Origin: Glomus cerebriforme
Lineage: Eukaryota > Glomeromycota > Glomeromycetes > Glomerales > Glomeraceae
Direction: 5' to 3'
Assembly: GCA_003550305.1 (NCBI GenBank)
Contig: QKYT01000013.1
Span: 71,074 to 135,073, forward strand
Length of the DNA stretch: 64,000 nucleotides
How positions within the stretch are numbered: position 1 is the stretch's first letter; every line of letters begins with the position of its first letter. The notes below the pieces were generated by a model. That model did no database searches and was not told the origin of the DNA. It saw nothing but the letters and a program-made list of their open reading frames with translations. The position numbers and the translations under genes were made by a program. This document shows positions 36,101 through 47,200 of this stretch, in pieces.

Positions 36101-37805
36101 AGATTATTGGGCCAATTTTGAGGAGGATGAGGAGGATGATGAGGAGAATGAGAAAAGGAAGGAAAAGGAAGATTGTAATAGAAACCGTAACTCTATTGAA
36201 GAAAATAATCCTCCTATCCAAGTAAAAAGAAATCTCCCTTCTCTGAAACAAAACCAATTACCTACTTCCGAACAATCACAGTTTAATCAAAATATACAAG
36301 ATGCACAGACTTTTCAACAACAAAAACAAGTCAATTCATTGGAAGATAATCAACCTATAAAACAAATCCAACCACGATCTTCATTAGAGCAGGATAATAG
36401 ACTTATCCCTGAACGATCACAAAATATATTAACTGAAAATGGTAACATTTTTTCAAACTCACAATTTCAATCACAAAACAAAAATCAAACAATTGCCAAA
36501 TCATCTCAAAAAAAGACACCGGAAAACCAAGGAATGTCTTTTCATCCAAATGTATCTTCACAAAAAATACTAGTCAGTCAGCTTAAGAATAGATCAGAAC
36601 CTTTACTATCACAAAATAATACTCAAGTTTTAATACAAGAAAATAGAAAGATTTCTTATAACGATGTTCAACACGCTTCAACACAAATAAAATCTCCCAT
36701 TTCACGCGATCAAATACAAGAGAATAGTATCCCAACAACTTCTTCATTACAACGATATCAAATGTCAGATAATCGATTTGATTCTACACAAATGCATGTG
36801 CCAAATCGGCCCGTACAGTCACAACTTTCTTTACAATCAACAAATCAGATTACTCAGCTAATTTCTCAAACACAAGATATGCCACCAATTCCATCAAAAA
36901 GAAAGATCATATCACAAGATAATCTATCTGAATCTCAACAGAATATTATGTTATCACAATCTCAATTGTCAGAAAGACAACGACCACGTCAAGAAAGTCG
37001 ATCTACAATTACTCCTCAACTATCAAGACGGCAAACAATATCAGATAGTCGATCAATAGTTGCATCACAACCACAACAAATACATACACCTCATTCTGTA
37101 CCAATTCAAATGCGCGCTCCATTACAAGAAAATCGATTAATGAATCCTCCCCAAACTCAGACACAATTAATGGACAGTCAGTCTATTTTTCAATCACAAG
37201 TTTCGACACAAGAAACACGACTTCAAGTACAACAAACATTATTGGAATATCAACAAATTAGTGACGGTCAGTATATAGATAAACAAAGGGATCTAAATAT
37301 GGAACAGGAAAGATTCAATCATAATAATCCTAATTTTCAACAAGCAATTAAACCTGTGCCCAGACGACATACATTATCTGGTGCAAATAATTCTTTATAT
37401 CAACAGAATTTTACTGATCCCTATCATCATCAAAGGCAATTCTCTACGATGGTTTCCTCTTATCCACCACCAAGACAAGAAATACTATCTTCAAGTATAC
37501 CTTTTACATCACAACCAATGTCATCACCACAACACAGTTTACCTCTACATTCTCCAATATTATCACAAATACCTGAAGAATATAGTCGTAATGATCCGGC
37601 AAATGTAAAAATCATTAATTTTACATCACAGAAACCATCTGAAACTACTCAACAGAATGTAACAAATTCAAGTGTACCACCTGTTTTAAGACCTACTCCA
37701 CAAAAACGTAAATCAAAAGGAGCACTTGATTTCATACTTAACACAAGTGGAGGATCTAATTTAAAAAGGTCAAAATATGATGATGAAGATAATGATGTCA
37801 ATTAA
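33142..37805 (+). CDS. CEG1: mRNA guanylyltransferase with very long disordered tail
   Basis: The nuclear capping enzyme transfers GMP from GTP to the 5' diphosphate end of pre-mRNA. Eleven exons join in frame: 33142-33266, 33344-33485, 33609-33734, 33818-33901, 33974-34053, 34119-34256, 34365-34517, 34589-34630, 34700-34771, 34840-34936 and 35025-37805, about 1279 aa. The nucleotidyltransferase domain has the KxDG active site (K69 in VRDKTDGKRY), then MMDGEMVVE, YLIFDLMVLNG, MEIKSMELSYG, DGLIFVPV and LLWKP..TVDF. The OB fold ends with GWRFIRFAPEKN and ERVWKSIQNAV (about residue 350). The last exon adds about 900 residues rich in Gln, Ser, Asn and Pro, with an acidic patch (EEDEEDDEENE) and a basic C-terminus (QKRKSKGALDF). 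The usual fungal enzyme is under 500 aa. The second intron appears to start with GC. Confidence 0.92.
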
Positions 37806-38664
37806 TATTTAATTCTTTTCTTTTAAGCGTTAACAGTATATAATGTATTTTAAAATTATTCAAAATGATATTTGTTATTTAAACAACTCCATTTTTTCTT
37901 ATGTAATTATTTTCTTCTTATATAAATAATTTGTTTATATATATTATTTTGTATGATTGGAAATTTATTTGAATATAAAAATATGAATCAATCTTTTTTG
38001 TAGATACATGGTTTTTATTTAATAGTATAGCTTTCTTATTTACTTTAGAAATTTGATTTTGTGTTTCAGAGGAGTTTTTTTTTTGAAAGAGTTTAGTTTA
38101 TTATTTATATATATTGAAAAATTTTATCATCAAATATGATAATTTTTTATTTTCATATAATATTTATATTAAATTATTATTTAAAGTAAAGACCAGAGTA
38201 AAGACCAGTTATTACTTAAGTTTTAACAAACAAATTCTATAAATCTTTTTTATTAAATTGCTTGAATATAATAATTTAAAATCAAAATACCGAAACTTAA
38301 TTTTCTATGGATCTAATTTCTTGAAGGATAATAATCTACTAAGTTGGACCATTTCTAACAATCTGCTACAACCAAGTTCAAAAAAAAAATTAGGAATTGA
38401 ATACTAAAAGATTGACAATAATGCTTATATATGTTTATATCAGGATTTCAACATTTGTATTTACTTGAACTATTCAGAATTTCAATTAATCTTCAGTCTA
38501 ATGTATTGTCATGTATTACATAATAAATAAAAAACGACAAAAAAAAGAAATATTCTAAAAAAATAAAATATATGCTTGAAAGAAACTACTTATTTTATTT
38601 CTTTTAGTATTCACTAAAATAAACCAACTAAAATAAACTAGAAAATAAGAAATATTTCATGACA
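37806..38664. other. AT-rich spacer between convergent genes
   Basis: Holds the 3' ends of the capping-enzyme gene (+) and the PWWP gene (-). I see no RNA gene, ORF or repeat boundary in it. Confidence 0.5.
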
Positions 38665-40938
38665 TTATGAATTATACTCAATCCTTTCCTTAAGACTTTC
38701 ACTACCGATCTGAAAACTAGCACGTTCAGCCATAAGATGCTCAACCCAACTTGTTTCATTATATCCGTTCAACACCTTACGTTCAGCTTCTTCATATTCC
38801 ATTTTTTCTTCATTCATGACCAATCTTATTATAGTTTCAGGTAACAAAACATCATTCACAAATCGTAACTTTAAATCACTTGAAAGATCCTGAAAATCGA
38901 AATTTTGTTTTTTTTGTTGAGACTCGTCAATATTCACAAATTTATTATCTTCACTTGATCTTGTTTCTTCATGATCTTTAATGTTACTAATAGAATTATT
39001 TTCATCATCAATATTCGCGAGTTTCAACGGTAAAAAAACCTTATTTTTTCTATCAATAGATTCTGCTATCTCCGGAATAAATATTCTTCTTAGAACTTTT
39101 GCAATTAATTCAAATTGATTGAGGTTAAAGGGACCCGGTGAAACTCTTGATGCTAATAATTTCAGCTTTTTACCACCCTGACAAAAATATTGAAATCTCC
39201 ATGAACTTTCCTCGCCTCGCAAAATTCGACTCAATATTGATTCAAGTGATTGAATTTTCATTACAAGCTCAGGTTCTTCGTAAGTTGGATCTTCAAAATT
39301 CATCTCAAACTGACCCAACTTATGTTAAAACAGTGATTACTAATGACAATTTTTTTAATCGGTAAAGAAATGATAATGTAAAGAAAAATAGGTACCTCAC
39401 AAGTTTTAAATCCATCTTCAAACATTGTAAAGAAATCCTTTCGTTTCACGATTTCACTCGAATTATCACAAAAAAGAACTTTATATTTATCTGACTGTAA
39501 TTATATCAATGCTTATAAGTATATTAATATACTAATATGAAATTTAATTGTTTGAATTACCTCATTGTAATCTATAATCTTTGCCGGATAATAATACTTT
39601 TTCCGATAATTCATTATTTTCGATGACAAAGAAAAAACGTATTCTCCTGGAATCTGTAAACTACAAAAATAGAGAATTATATAAATTTATTTATATCATG
39701 TGATTATCAAATACCATGAATTTCTTACGTTTCATCTTTTTCAAAATCGAATTCTGAAAAATTATTGAATTCTTGCTTGGTGGTAAATCTAAAAAGAAAA
39801 AAAAAACAATACATTATTTTAGTGTTAATTGCATAATTTAATATGTATTTTTAAAAATTATTATTACTCACTTCTCCTTGTTTGAACTTTCCTTTCCTAA
39901 TTCAGAAGGATGATACTTTCCTTTCATATGAGTTTCATTCACTACTTTAAGATTTTTCAAAATAAATATTAATTTCTCCTCATTTTGGACAATTGCGAAT
40001 AATATTTCTTACTCAAGCTCTTTTTTTTATTCGGAGACGAATCTACAGCCATTTGAAATGCGAAATCTTTACTAGGCAATCCATCGTTATCCTCGGTTTC
40101 TTTTACTCTAGCTTCATTTATTGCTTGTTTAAATAATGCGGAGTTTTTATCGATATTACGAAGTTGTATTAATGATTCATCAAAAGGAAGAATATTTGAC
40201 TTGGAAATATTGTGCAATTCTAATGTACTTTAATAGAACACAATACGTTATAAATTACCAAATTAACAAATCTACATTATTATGAATACATACCATGGTC
40301 GATCTGGTTGTTCTTGTCCAAAATACCTTACCAACAAGGGTTTTTCGGATTTATCCTTGCTAATTATCTATTAAAAATCAAATAAAATAGAATAAAGACA
40401 GTCGAGAAATAAATAAATAATAAATAATTTCTATTATTACCTCAGAAGGCCACCATCCTCTTTTCTCGTCATTAACCCAAACAACATTAGGCAAAAGCAA
40501 AGGTTCAATTGTGTCATCTTTAACATCATTATCATTCTCTGTATCGCTCTCTGAACTTGGAGAACTTGGTGGTGATGATAACGGAGAAGATTCATTCGAA
40601 CCGATATTGTTATTATAGTTATCTTCAATTGATAATGATGATGTATTACGAGTTAAACCTCCACTCAATTCATAACTATCATTATCAATCTTAGATGAGC
40701 TATTATTACCAATATAATTGACTTTTTTTTTTGAATTTTCAAATTTATCACCAGTATCTATACCGATTGTGGATCTAACTTGTTTATTTGTTGAACGTAG
40801 ATTGTAATTTGGAGTATTAACATTTTTCGGCGTAGGAGTTGTCAATGATTCTTTAGTTTTTTTACGAGGTGAGGAGATATGTGATGAATTGGTATTTTTG
40901 GTTAAAGAATGGGTTCTTTTACGTGAAGGAGACGACAT
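38665..40938 (-). CDS. PWWP plus Tudor-like chromatin protein
   Basis: The gene starts at ATG 40938 (MSSPSRKRTHSLTKN). Exon 1 encodes a basic Ser/Thr-rich region with SPRKK and SPSRKR patches, then an acidic Ser stretch, and ends in the first half of a PWWP domain (LLPNVVWVNDEKRGWWPSE). The next exons give LLVRYFGQEQPDRPW and ILPFDESLIQL, the rest of that domain. Downstream, YYYPAKIIDYNE joined to SDKYKVLFCDNSSEIVKRKD looks like a Tudor-type barrel (about 39.45-39.65 kb). The last exon is helical and charged (LLPETIIRLVMNEEKMEYEE). PWWP domains bind methylated histone tails and DNA; Tudor barrels also read methyl marks. It is likely a nuclear reader protein whose precise family I do not recognise. 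The junction after KKKSL (about 40.0 kb) uses a GTAAGA donor, which restores the frame. Confidence 0.75.
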
Positions 40939-41527
40939 TATTCTATAAACACAATAAATAAGTAAATTAGCTTTGTTAAATAATAATAAAAATAAAATAA
41001 TAATAATAATAATAATAATACTTCTTACGTGATATAAATTAAATTGTAGTTTGTTAAATATTTTATAAATTCGATATGCTCAACCTATTTTATCTTACAA
41101 TACCAGTTAAATCATTTTTAACGCGTCAAAATCACGCGAAACGAACTTCTTAAATATTTAAATATTTGTAATAGTTTAAATAATAAAAACAACTCACCGT
41201 GTACAATACGCGAAAGGCAACAAAATAGCGTTAGATAATTCGTAATATAAATTAATCAACCCTTTTTTTTTTTTAGTTATCCTATTTGTCACCCATGAAA
41301 TCAGTCACAAGCCACCGTAACTGCGTAATACCTGTGTGTTTCTGAAATAGTAAAGTTTTTTGATTTTCTATTAGTTTATTAGTTTTATTAAAAATTAATT
41401 AGCAATACGATATGTGAAAATAATGGTCAAAAGTTAAGGATTTTCTTTTTATTAATTATAATATAAACATTTGATTTACATTCCATTTAATATTTATTAA
41501 AAAAGGTTTTATATAGACGAGACTCTT
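40939..41527. promoter_or_regulatory. Upstream region of the PWWP gene
   Basis: AT-rich spacer between two minus-strand genes, with an AAT microsatellite at about 40998-41020. It should contain the PWWP gene promoter and the 3' end of no other visible gene except the OTU-like one. No specific motif is evident. Confidence 0.4.
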
Positions 41528-43381
41528 TTATTGATGATAATCATAAACCTTTAAGTCTAATTGTTGTGATTGTAGTTGTATCGGCTGCGTTAACGATTCT
41601 TCAATTAAAACCTTAAAGAAAATATCACTTTGTCTAACTAACGGAGCAATGTAATATCGCTCGATAGGTGGGATAGGAAATTGTAGTTTGTATAAAGGGT
41701 TATATATTAAAAAATGAAACATTCTTTTACTGTTTCCTTTACACTTTATCGGTGTGTTAAAATAACGATTTTCTTTATCCGGATAAATAATTCTGATTGT
41801 AGCTTTCAATATATTTGCCAATATACATAATTGAGGTACTCCTATAAGAGTTCCATTAATACATGTATTCAAAGATTCAATTTTCCATGTATATGAAGCA
41901 TATTCTGGAGAATTAGTTGATAATTCGAAATTTGACAATAATTCAATTGTATTTTTCTGAAAATATCCTTCATATACTGATGTTGTGGTAATATTTCCTC
42001 CGTTAGCTGAAATTTCCTCTGTATGCTTTTCAAATATACGACGATTCCTATCTATACGATTCACCATTTCCAATACTACACGAACTCTTAATTCTTCATG
42101 TAATTGTTCATTATTATTTAATAAAGCTGATACTGCACGGAAACCTTCGTTTCCATCTTTTTGAACTTTTAATGGGAATTTGTAATCTGTAATGTGATCC
42201 GGAATAAAATTTACTGTATCATTTTCAATATCATTTTCTGAATATTGTCCAAGATTCTTTGGAAAATTTAATGATTTAAAATCTGTCAAGTCAATTAATC
42301 TTTGTATTTGTTGACATTCGAATTTCAACAATGGATATAAATGTTCCAACAAATCTACATAATCGGTTTGTTGATGAAATGATTGTTTGATAAATTGTGC
42401 TAAAGTCGATAATCGTATATTCATTTGATGAAAGAATTCGGGTCGATTTACACGAAGAATAGCATTCGAAGATGACAATGTAGAAGTTATAATAGTAGAT
42501 TGTGGTAAAATTTTTTCAACTTTGACGGGAATTTCTGTATTCGCTGTCATATTATAAGTGATTGTATCTGTTTGTGACATGAACGGACGATTAAAAGAAT
42601 TAACTATCGTATCGACTGCAGGAATGGATTTTCTTCGATTGATATTTAATTTATTTTTTTGATTTTGAATAAATTTTGGTTTTTTATTTATGATAGAAAC
42701 TGATAAAGACGATTGTTCATCCATAATATTTGTATAAGGTCTTTTATTATTGTTCTTAATCGAAGTAGATGATGATGGATCAAGAAAACCCAAATCATTT
42801 GTAGCAACTGAATTTGGAGTTTGATTCAATGAGGATTGATTTGATATTATATCTGTTTCTTGAACTGAAGTAAATGAATTAATGTCATTGTCCGTGCTAT
42901 TATTTTCAAGTGCTTTAATATCGCTTAATGTATCAAATCTGGGTTCATTTGCTGTATCAAAGAAATTTGTAAAAAAAGTATCATTTTGCCAATCAAAATC
43001 AAATTTTCCAAGTTCTGCATTAAGGGACGATGAAGAATTTTCAGTGAATTTACTTTTTGGAAAAGATTGCGAATTTCTTTTTTCGGATGGAATTGTCATT
43101 AGTAAATTATTATCAAGAATATCATCATTTAAAAACAAATTCGGATTATAAATATTAAAATCGAGAGAATCAAAAGCTTCAGCAGTTAAAGTGAAATTTT
43201 GATTAGATAAATCCGAAGGTAAAGTATGAATAAAATTTTGATTTGGACTATTATTAGGAACTTCCGAGTAAATTGATTTTTGGGAAGAAACGTCAGCATT
43301 TTCTAGGAATTGTTCAGAAGGCGATAGTGATGTGGCTGAACTATGAGAGTTTGTGTTACTGCTGCGGCGATTAGCATTCAT
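41528..43381 (-). CDS. OTU-fold protein lacking catalytic residues (vertnin-like)
   Basis: Uninterrupted frame of 617 aa from ATG 43381. Residues 1-300 are low-complexity Ser/Asn/Thr with a KKPKF basic patch (possible nuclear signal). A helical region follows (IRLSTLAQFIKQSFHQQTDY). From about 395 to 585 an OTU-type fold is visible: PLKVQKDGNEGFRAVSALL then ELRVRVVLEMV. In active OTU deubiquitinases this block reads DGNCxFRAxS, so Glu412 stands in the place of the nucleophilic Cys. The closing strand ERYYIAPLV has Tyr576 where the catalytic His normally precedes Tyr. The protein is therefore probably a non-catalytic OTU-fold binding protein. Resemblance to vertnin-type OTU relatives is my impression. 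A role in ubiquitin binding or transcription is inference. Confidence 0.7.
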   Translation of the reverse strand: MNANRRSSNTNSHSSATSLSPSEQFLENADVSSQKSIYSEVPNNSPNQNFIHTLPSDLSNQNFTLTAEAFDSLDFNIYNPNLFLNDDILDNNLLMTIPSEKRNSQSFPKSKFTENSSSSLNAELGKFDFDWQNDTFFTNFFDTANEPRFDTLSDIKALENNSTDNDINSFTSVQETDIISNQSSLNQTPNSVATNDLGFLDPSSSTSIKNNNKRPYTNIMDEQSSLSVSIINKKPKFIQNQKNKLNINRRKSIPAVDTIVNSFNRPFMSQTDTITYNMTANTEIPVKVEKILPQSTIITSTLSSSNAILRVNRPEFFHQMNIRLSTLAQFIKQSFHQQTDYVDLLEHLYPLLKFECQQIQRLIDLTDFKSLNFPKNLGQYSENDIENDTVNFIPDHITDYKFPLKVQKDGNEGFRAVSALLNNNEQLHEELRVRVVLEMVNRIDRNRRIFEKHTEEISANGGNITTTSVYEGYFQKNTIELLSNFELSTNSPEYASYTWKIESLNTCINGTLIGVPQLCILANILKATIRIIYPDKENRYFNTPIKCKGNSKRMFHFLIYNPLYKLQFPIPPIERYYIAPLVRQSDIFFKVLIEESLTQPIQLQSQQLDLKVYDYHQ

Positions 43382-44480
43382 TTGAAAATAATTTTAATTT
43401 TTGCAATTGATAATTAAGATGAAGTGCAGTAAAATTAAAAGAATTTCTTAAATTATGTTGATTCAGGTGAGAAAAAATGTTATAAACATTCATTGTCGTG
43501 CTGTTCCTACTAACTTGCATCCAATTGAAGGATGGGTGGCAAAAAAAATCCAGAATTTATATTATTTGTATTGCTGCGGAAGTATTGTTGTTAACTATAA
43601 ATTGTATGTTTGTAGTACAATGCTTGATTGATTTGTTAACAAAGATGGGATGCTGATTGCTATTTTTAATATTTGTGGCTAATGGGACTTCAAATTGTAG
43701 TTACTGTGATTCCGGCCGAACCTTAAAATTTTTATTATTAGAAGAAGAGGAAGGAGAAGAAATTTCCGCTAACGCAACATTGAAATTTGTATTTGTTTTT
43801 GTGCTAAAAATAAACCCTTGTCTTGTCCTTGTGGATTAACAAAAAAAACGATTAAAATATGATTCATAAAAAAGTCAATTAAAATAATACAAGGAGATAC
43901 TGTATGTATGTTGTGCAAATTTGATTTTTTTACACAAAATAAAAAATTATGGTATCATCGGTTTACAATGATGTTTATGTATTGTATAATTTTCGATGCA
44001 TACTATATAACTTATATAATGACAAACACAAATAGGATTTTATTTTTTTCTTTAAATTATAGTCACCCAAATCAAGCATATCCGAAACAAAGAAAACCTT
44101 TGAAAAGTATAGAATTATTATATTGTAAAACAAGAATAAATAAAATTATATTGAAACCCATTGCTAATTGTACTTATTCAGGTTGGTTGAACTCTCCATA
44201 ATTCATATAATTTAGCAGTATAGATTTCAATAGGTTTTCCTTTAACTTGTTTATGATTTTTCAATTTTTGTGTGAGCAATTATTCTCCTCATAACAAATA
44301 ATATACGCGAAATTATTTCAAATTAGGATCTATGTAAAAAATCGAGATTTCTTGATCCCAGGTACATTCTCGCGCAAAATATTCTAAATTGTAAAAAAAA
44401 AAAAAATTGCTTTTTTTAATCAATCAACATTTTATTAAGCTATAAAAAATTACTTGAATAAAGAACAATTTTTTAAGTAA
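43382..44480. other. Intergenic region with two weak frames
   Basis: Contains the likely promoter of the OTU-fold gene. Open frames at 43657-43839 and 43908-44201 (+) show no domain, repeat or splice context and I do not call them as genes. Confidence 0.4.
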
Positions 44481-44483
44481 TAT

Positions 44484-44557
44484 AAAAAAAATTTTTCCTC
44501 CCTAATAATTACGTGACTTATATAAGTCACGTAATTATTAGGGAGGAAAATTTTTTT
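44484..44557. repeat. Near-perfect palindrome centred on TATA
   Basis: Positions 44493-44550 form a perfect 58-bp palindrome: arm TTTTCCTCCCTAATAATTAC then GTGACTTAT, centred between 44521 and 44522. Beyond it the A/T runs continue the symmetry with a one-base offset. There is no spacer, so it can extrude as a cruciform. It may be the two termini of a MITE with the interior deleted. Confidence 0.8.
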
Positions 44558-47200
44558 CATATGGATAAATTATCAGACATAAGGTAAAGGTTGTTCCTAT
44601 GGATTATATTATCTGTTATACAAAACTACTGTATTTTTATTAAAATTCTTATATATAACTGCTAAATAGTTTATAATTTTAAAAATTTTAATTTTTTTTT
44701 TTACAAGTTAATTTTTATTTGAAAAACGAATGTATATATTAACCTTTATTGAATTATAGCTCAATAAAAACCAAATACAATAAATTTAAATGTCTATATA
44801 ATTCATCCCTGTCACTATCAGCAGGTAATACCTGAAAAACAGGATTATAAAAATAAGCCTTCTGATAAAAGCCACCTTAGATAATATTATATTCTCAATC
44901 CAAAACCCTAATGTGAAATACTTGAATATCAAGAATTCTGAAAATCAAAAACTAATACCACCTCTATACCTACTTTAAAAAACTCAGTTTCTAATAGCCC
45001 ACCCAAAAATTTATATAGCCAATTACTACCTGAATCAAGATAGCATTCATATATCCAAAAACCTTTATCATAGATATATTTAATTAGCTTTTATACCTAA
45101 AATAGGCCAGTTTCTAATAGTAATTCTTTTTTTTACTTCCTAAATCAAGATGACTGCTTATAAAGAGTTTGACTAACTGCTTATGAGTAAAAGATCTATC
45201 CAAAAATCTTTATTCTTAATATATCTATTGCAAATATAACCAAAACACTTTTACTATTAACTTAAAACTACTCTTTCACCTTTAATTCTGACCTGGTATC
45301 TTAACTTTCTTTTTATACTTTTTTTTGATTTTTCTATTATAAATTTACTTAAATTTACTAATTAAAATATCTCCTTAAGAATATACAAAAAGGATTATTA
45401 TATGTGAAATAAATAAAGAAATATAATAACAAATTAAACTAATCATATTGTAATAATCAATCATTTTTCATTTTTTCAATCCTTTATTTCAATAATAAAA
45501 TAAACAAAAACAAAAAATTAAATAATATAGGAAAAATTACTAATATAAAATTAAGAATATTATAATAAGTTATATTAAAATTAAAAGAAAATTATGGAAA
45601 AAGAAAACTAATCAAAAAAACAAAATTTAAATTTAAAAAAAAAAAATTTATAATATTAAACTAACTAAATAACTTTTTTTTATATCTAAATATTAAAAAA
45701 AATTTTTTTCTTATTCAAACCTACCTATATATTAACTTTACAAAAAGATTTCTCTTTTAAAAAAACTTCATGCTAAATTAGTTTTTAAATCTACTAAAAG
45801 CAACCAAATCTCTTTACTTTTTAGCTTATATAAGTAAAAATATTTTAGAATACCAAATAGCCCTTTTAGATTTTAATATTCTTTAAAATTTTATATTGGT
45901 CTATCATGATTAAAATGGTCATTTATATACTAATAAAATAATTGATATGATTAGGGCGTAGCATTTATTAGGTAATATTTTAGGGGGTAGGGGTAAAACA
46001 AAATCTTATATGACACAAAATTATGTATTTTTATTGGTTAAAATTAATACTATATATATATTTAAATATTATTGATTGAAAAAATCTTACCTGAGGGGTA
46101 GGACCTCTTATGAAACTAATATTAAATAATATATGTCATGGCTCTTAATGATTTTAGTTATATTATTTATTATTGCATATGATTGATTATTATATTTAAT
46201 ATAATTAATTTTTTGGAAAATATAATAAGATACTCTATTTCTTATCATTATTTATAATTCTCTAAAATTTTAATTGCAATGAAACATAAATCAAGAAAGA
46301 CTTTTGTAAAAGATATTGGAATTCATTTTCTAAAATCTCGTATAAGAAAAGAAATATATATTATATAATTGCAGATTATGCAAGGATGCAAAAATCAATC
46401 CACATATAATAATCTTATATATGAAAAAAAGAGATATCAGAATAAGAGATCTTATTAAAATACCAATTGACCTTTCCAATAATCCTATAGATATAGATGA
46501 AATAGAAATTAGTGATAACAGAAATAATAATGTCTCAAACAGTAAAGAAAGATTTAATTTTGTCATTAGGATACAAGAAAAATAAAAACATTCCTATCTA
46601 TTAGTTGTAATTAAACTATTATTGAAATTGTTAGATAGTGATAATGAGTAGAATATCAAAAAAAATTTTGATGATAATGATAATGATGATGATGATGATA
46701 ATGATTCTTTAAGACAAAATGTAAATTTTGATACTTCAAATTCCAATGATAATAATAGAACTGATATACCATCTATTATAAACGTTGTTTTGAGATTTAC
46801 ATAGATATATAGTATTTTAGATCTTTAAATATTAAGAAAAATATCAGTTATCAAATATGATTACTAAATTACTTATAAAATTCATATGATATATATTGAT
46901 CAATCTTGATTTAAACACTTATTCAAATTTTTATACATTTTTATATTCAGTATGTAAATTAGTATCAATGATTGTAAAATGTATTGTAAATTATATACAC
47001 TAAAAGATTTGCTAATTAATAAATCATATCATTATAATTTTTAAACCTTTTCAAATCATCTGATGAATAAATACAGAGTTATATGTAATTACAATATTAT
47101 GAAGTAGGTATATATGAATAAAAACTTAATATACAAACTATCACTTATTTTTCCTATTGCCAATTTTAAATAACAATTACAATAATTGTTCAATAAAGGG
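44558..47200. other. Very AT-rich DNA, probably old repeats
   Basis: No gene is supported. The phrase 'cagtttctaatag' occurs twice (about 44985 and 45108), hinting at a decayed tandem repeat. A GAT/AAT microsatellite lies near 46668-46703. An Asp/Asn-rich open reading (46.4-46.8 kb, +) may be the 5' part of the tnp2 relic that follows. Confidence 0.4.

Noticed and set aside
35115..37805. Gln-rich frame as a separate gene
   Set aside because: It is in frame with the capping-enzyme exons through a clean AG acceptor at 35024, and the first codon of the isolated frame is TTG, not ATG.
43657..44201. Two plus frames of 60 and 97 codons
   Set aside because: No domain, no splice partners, and composition like the flanking AT-rich DNA.
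46330..46566. Minus frame of 78 codons, Leu/Ile/Ser-rich
   Set aside because: Opposite strand of the more plausible Asp/Asn-rich plus-strand reading; likely not coding.
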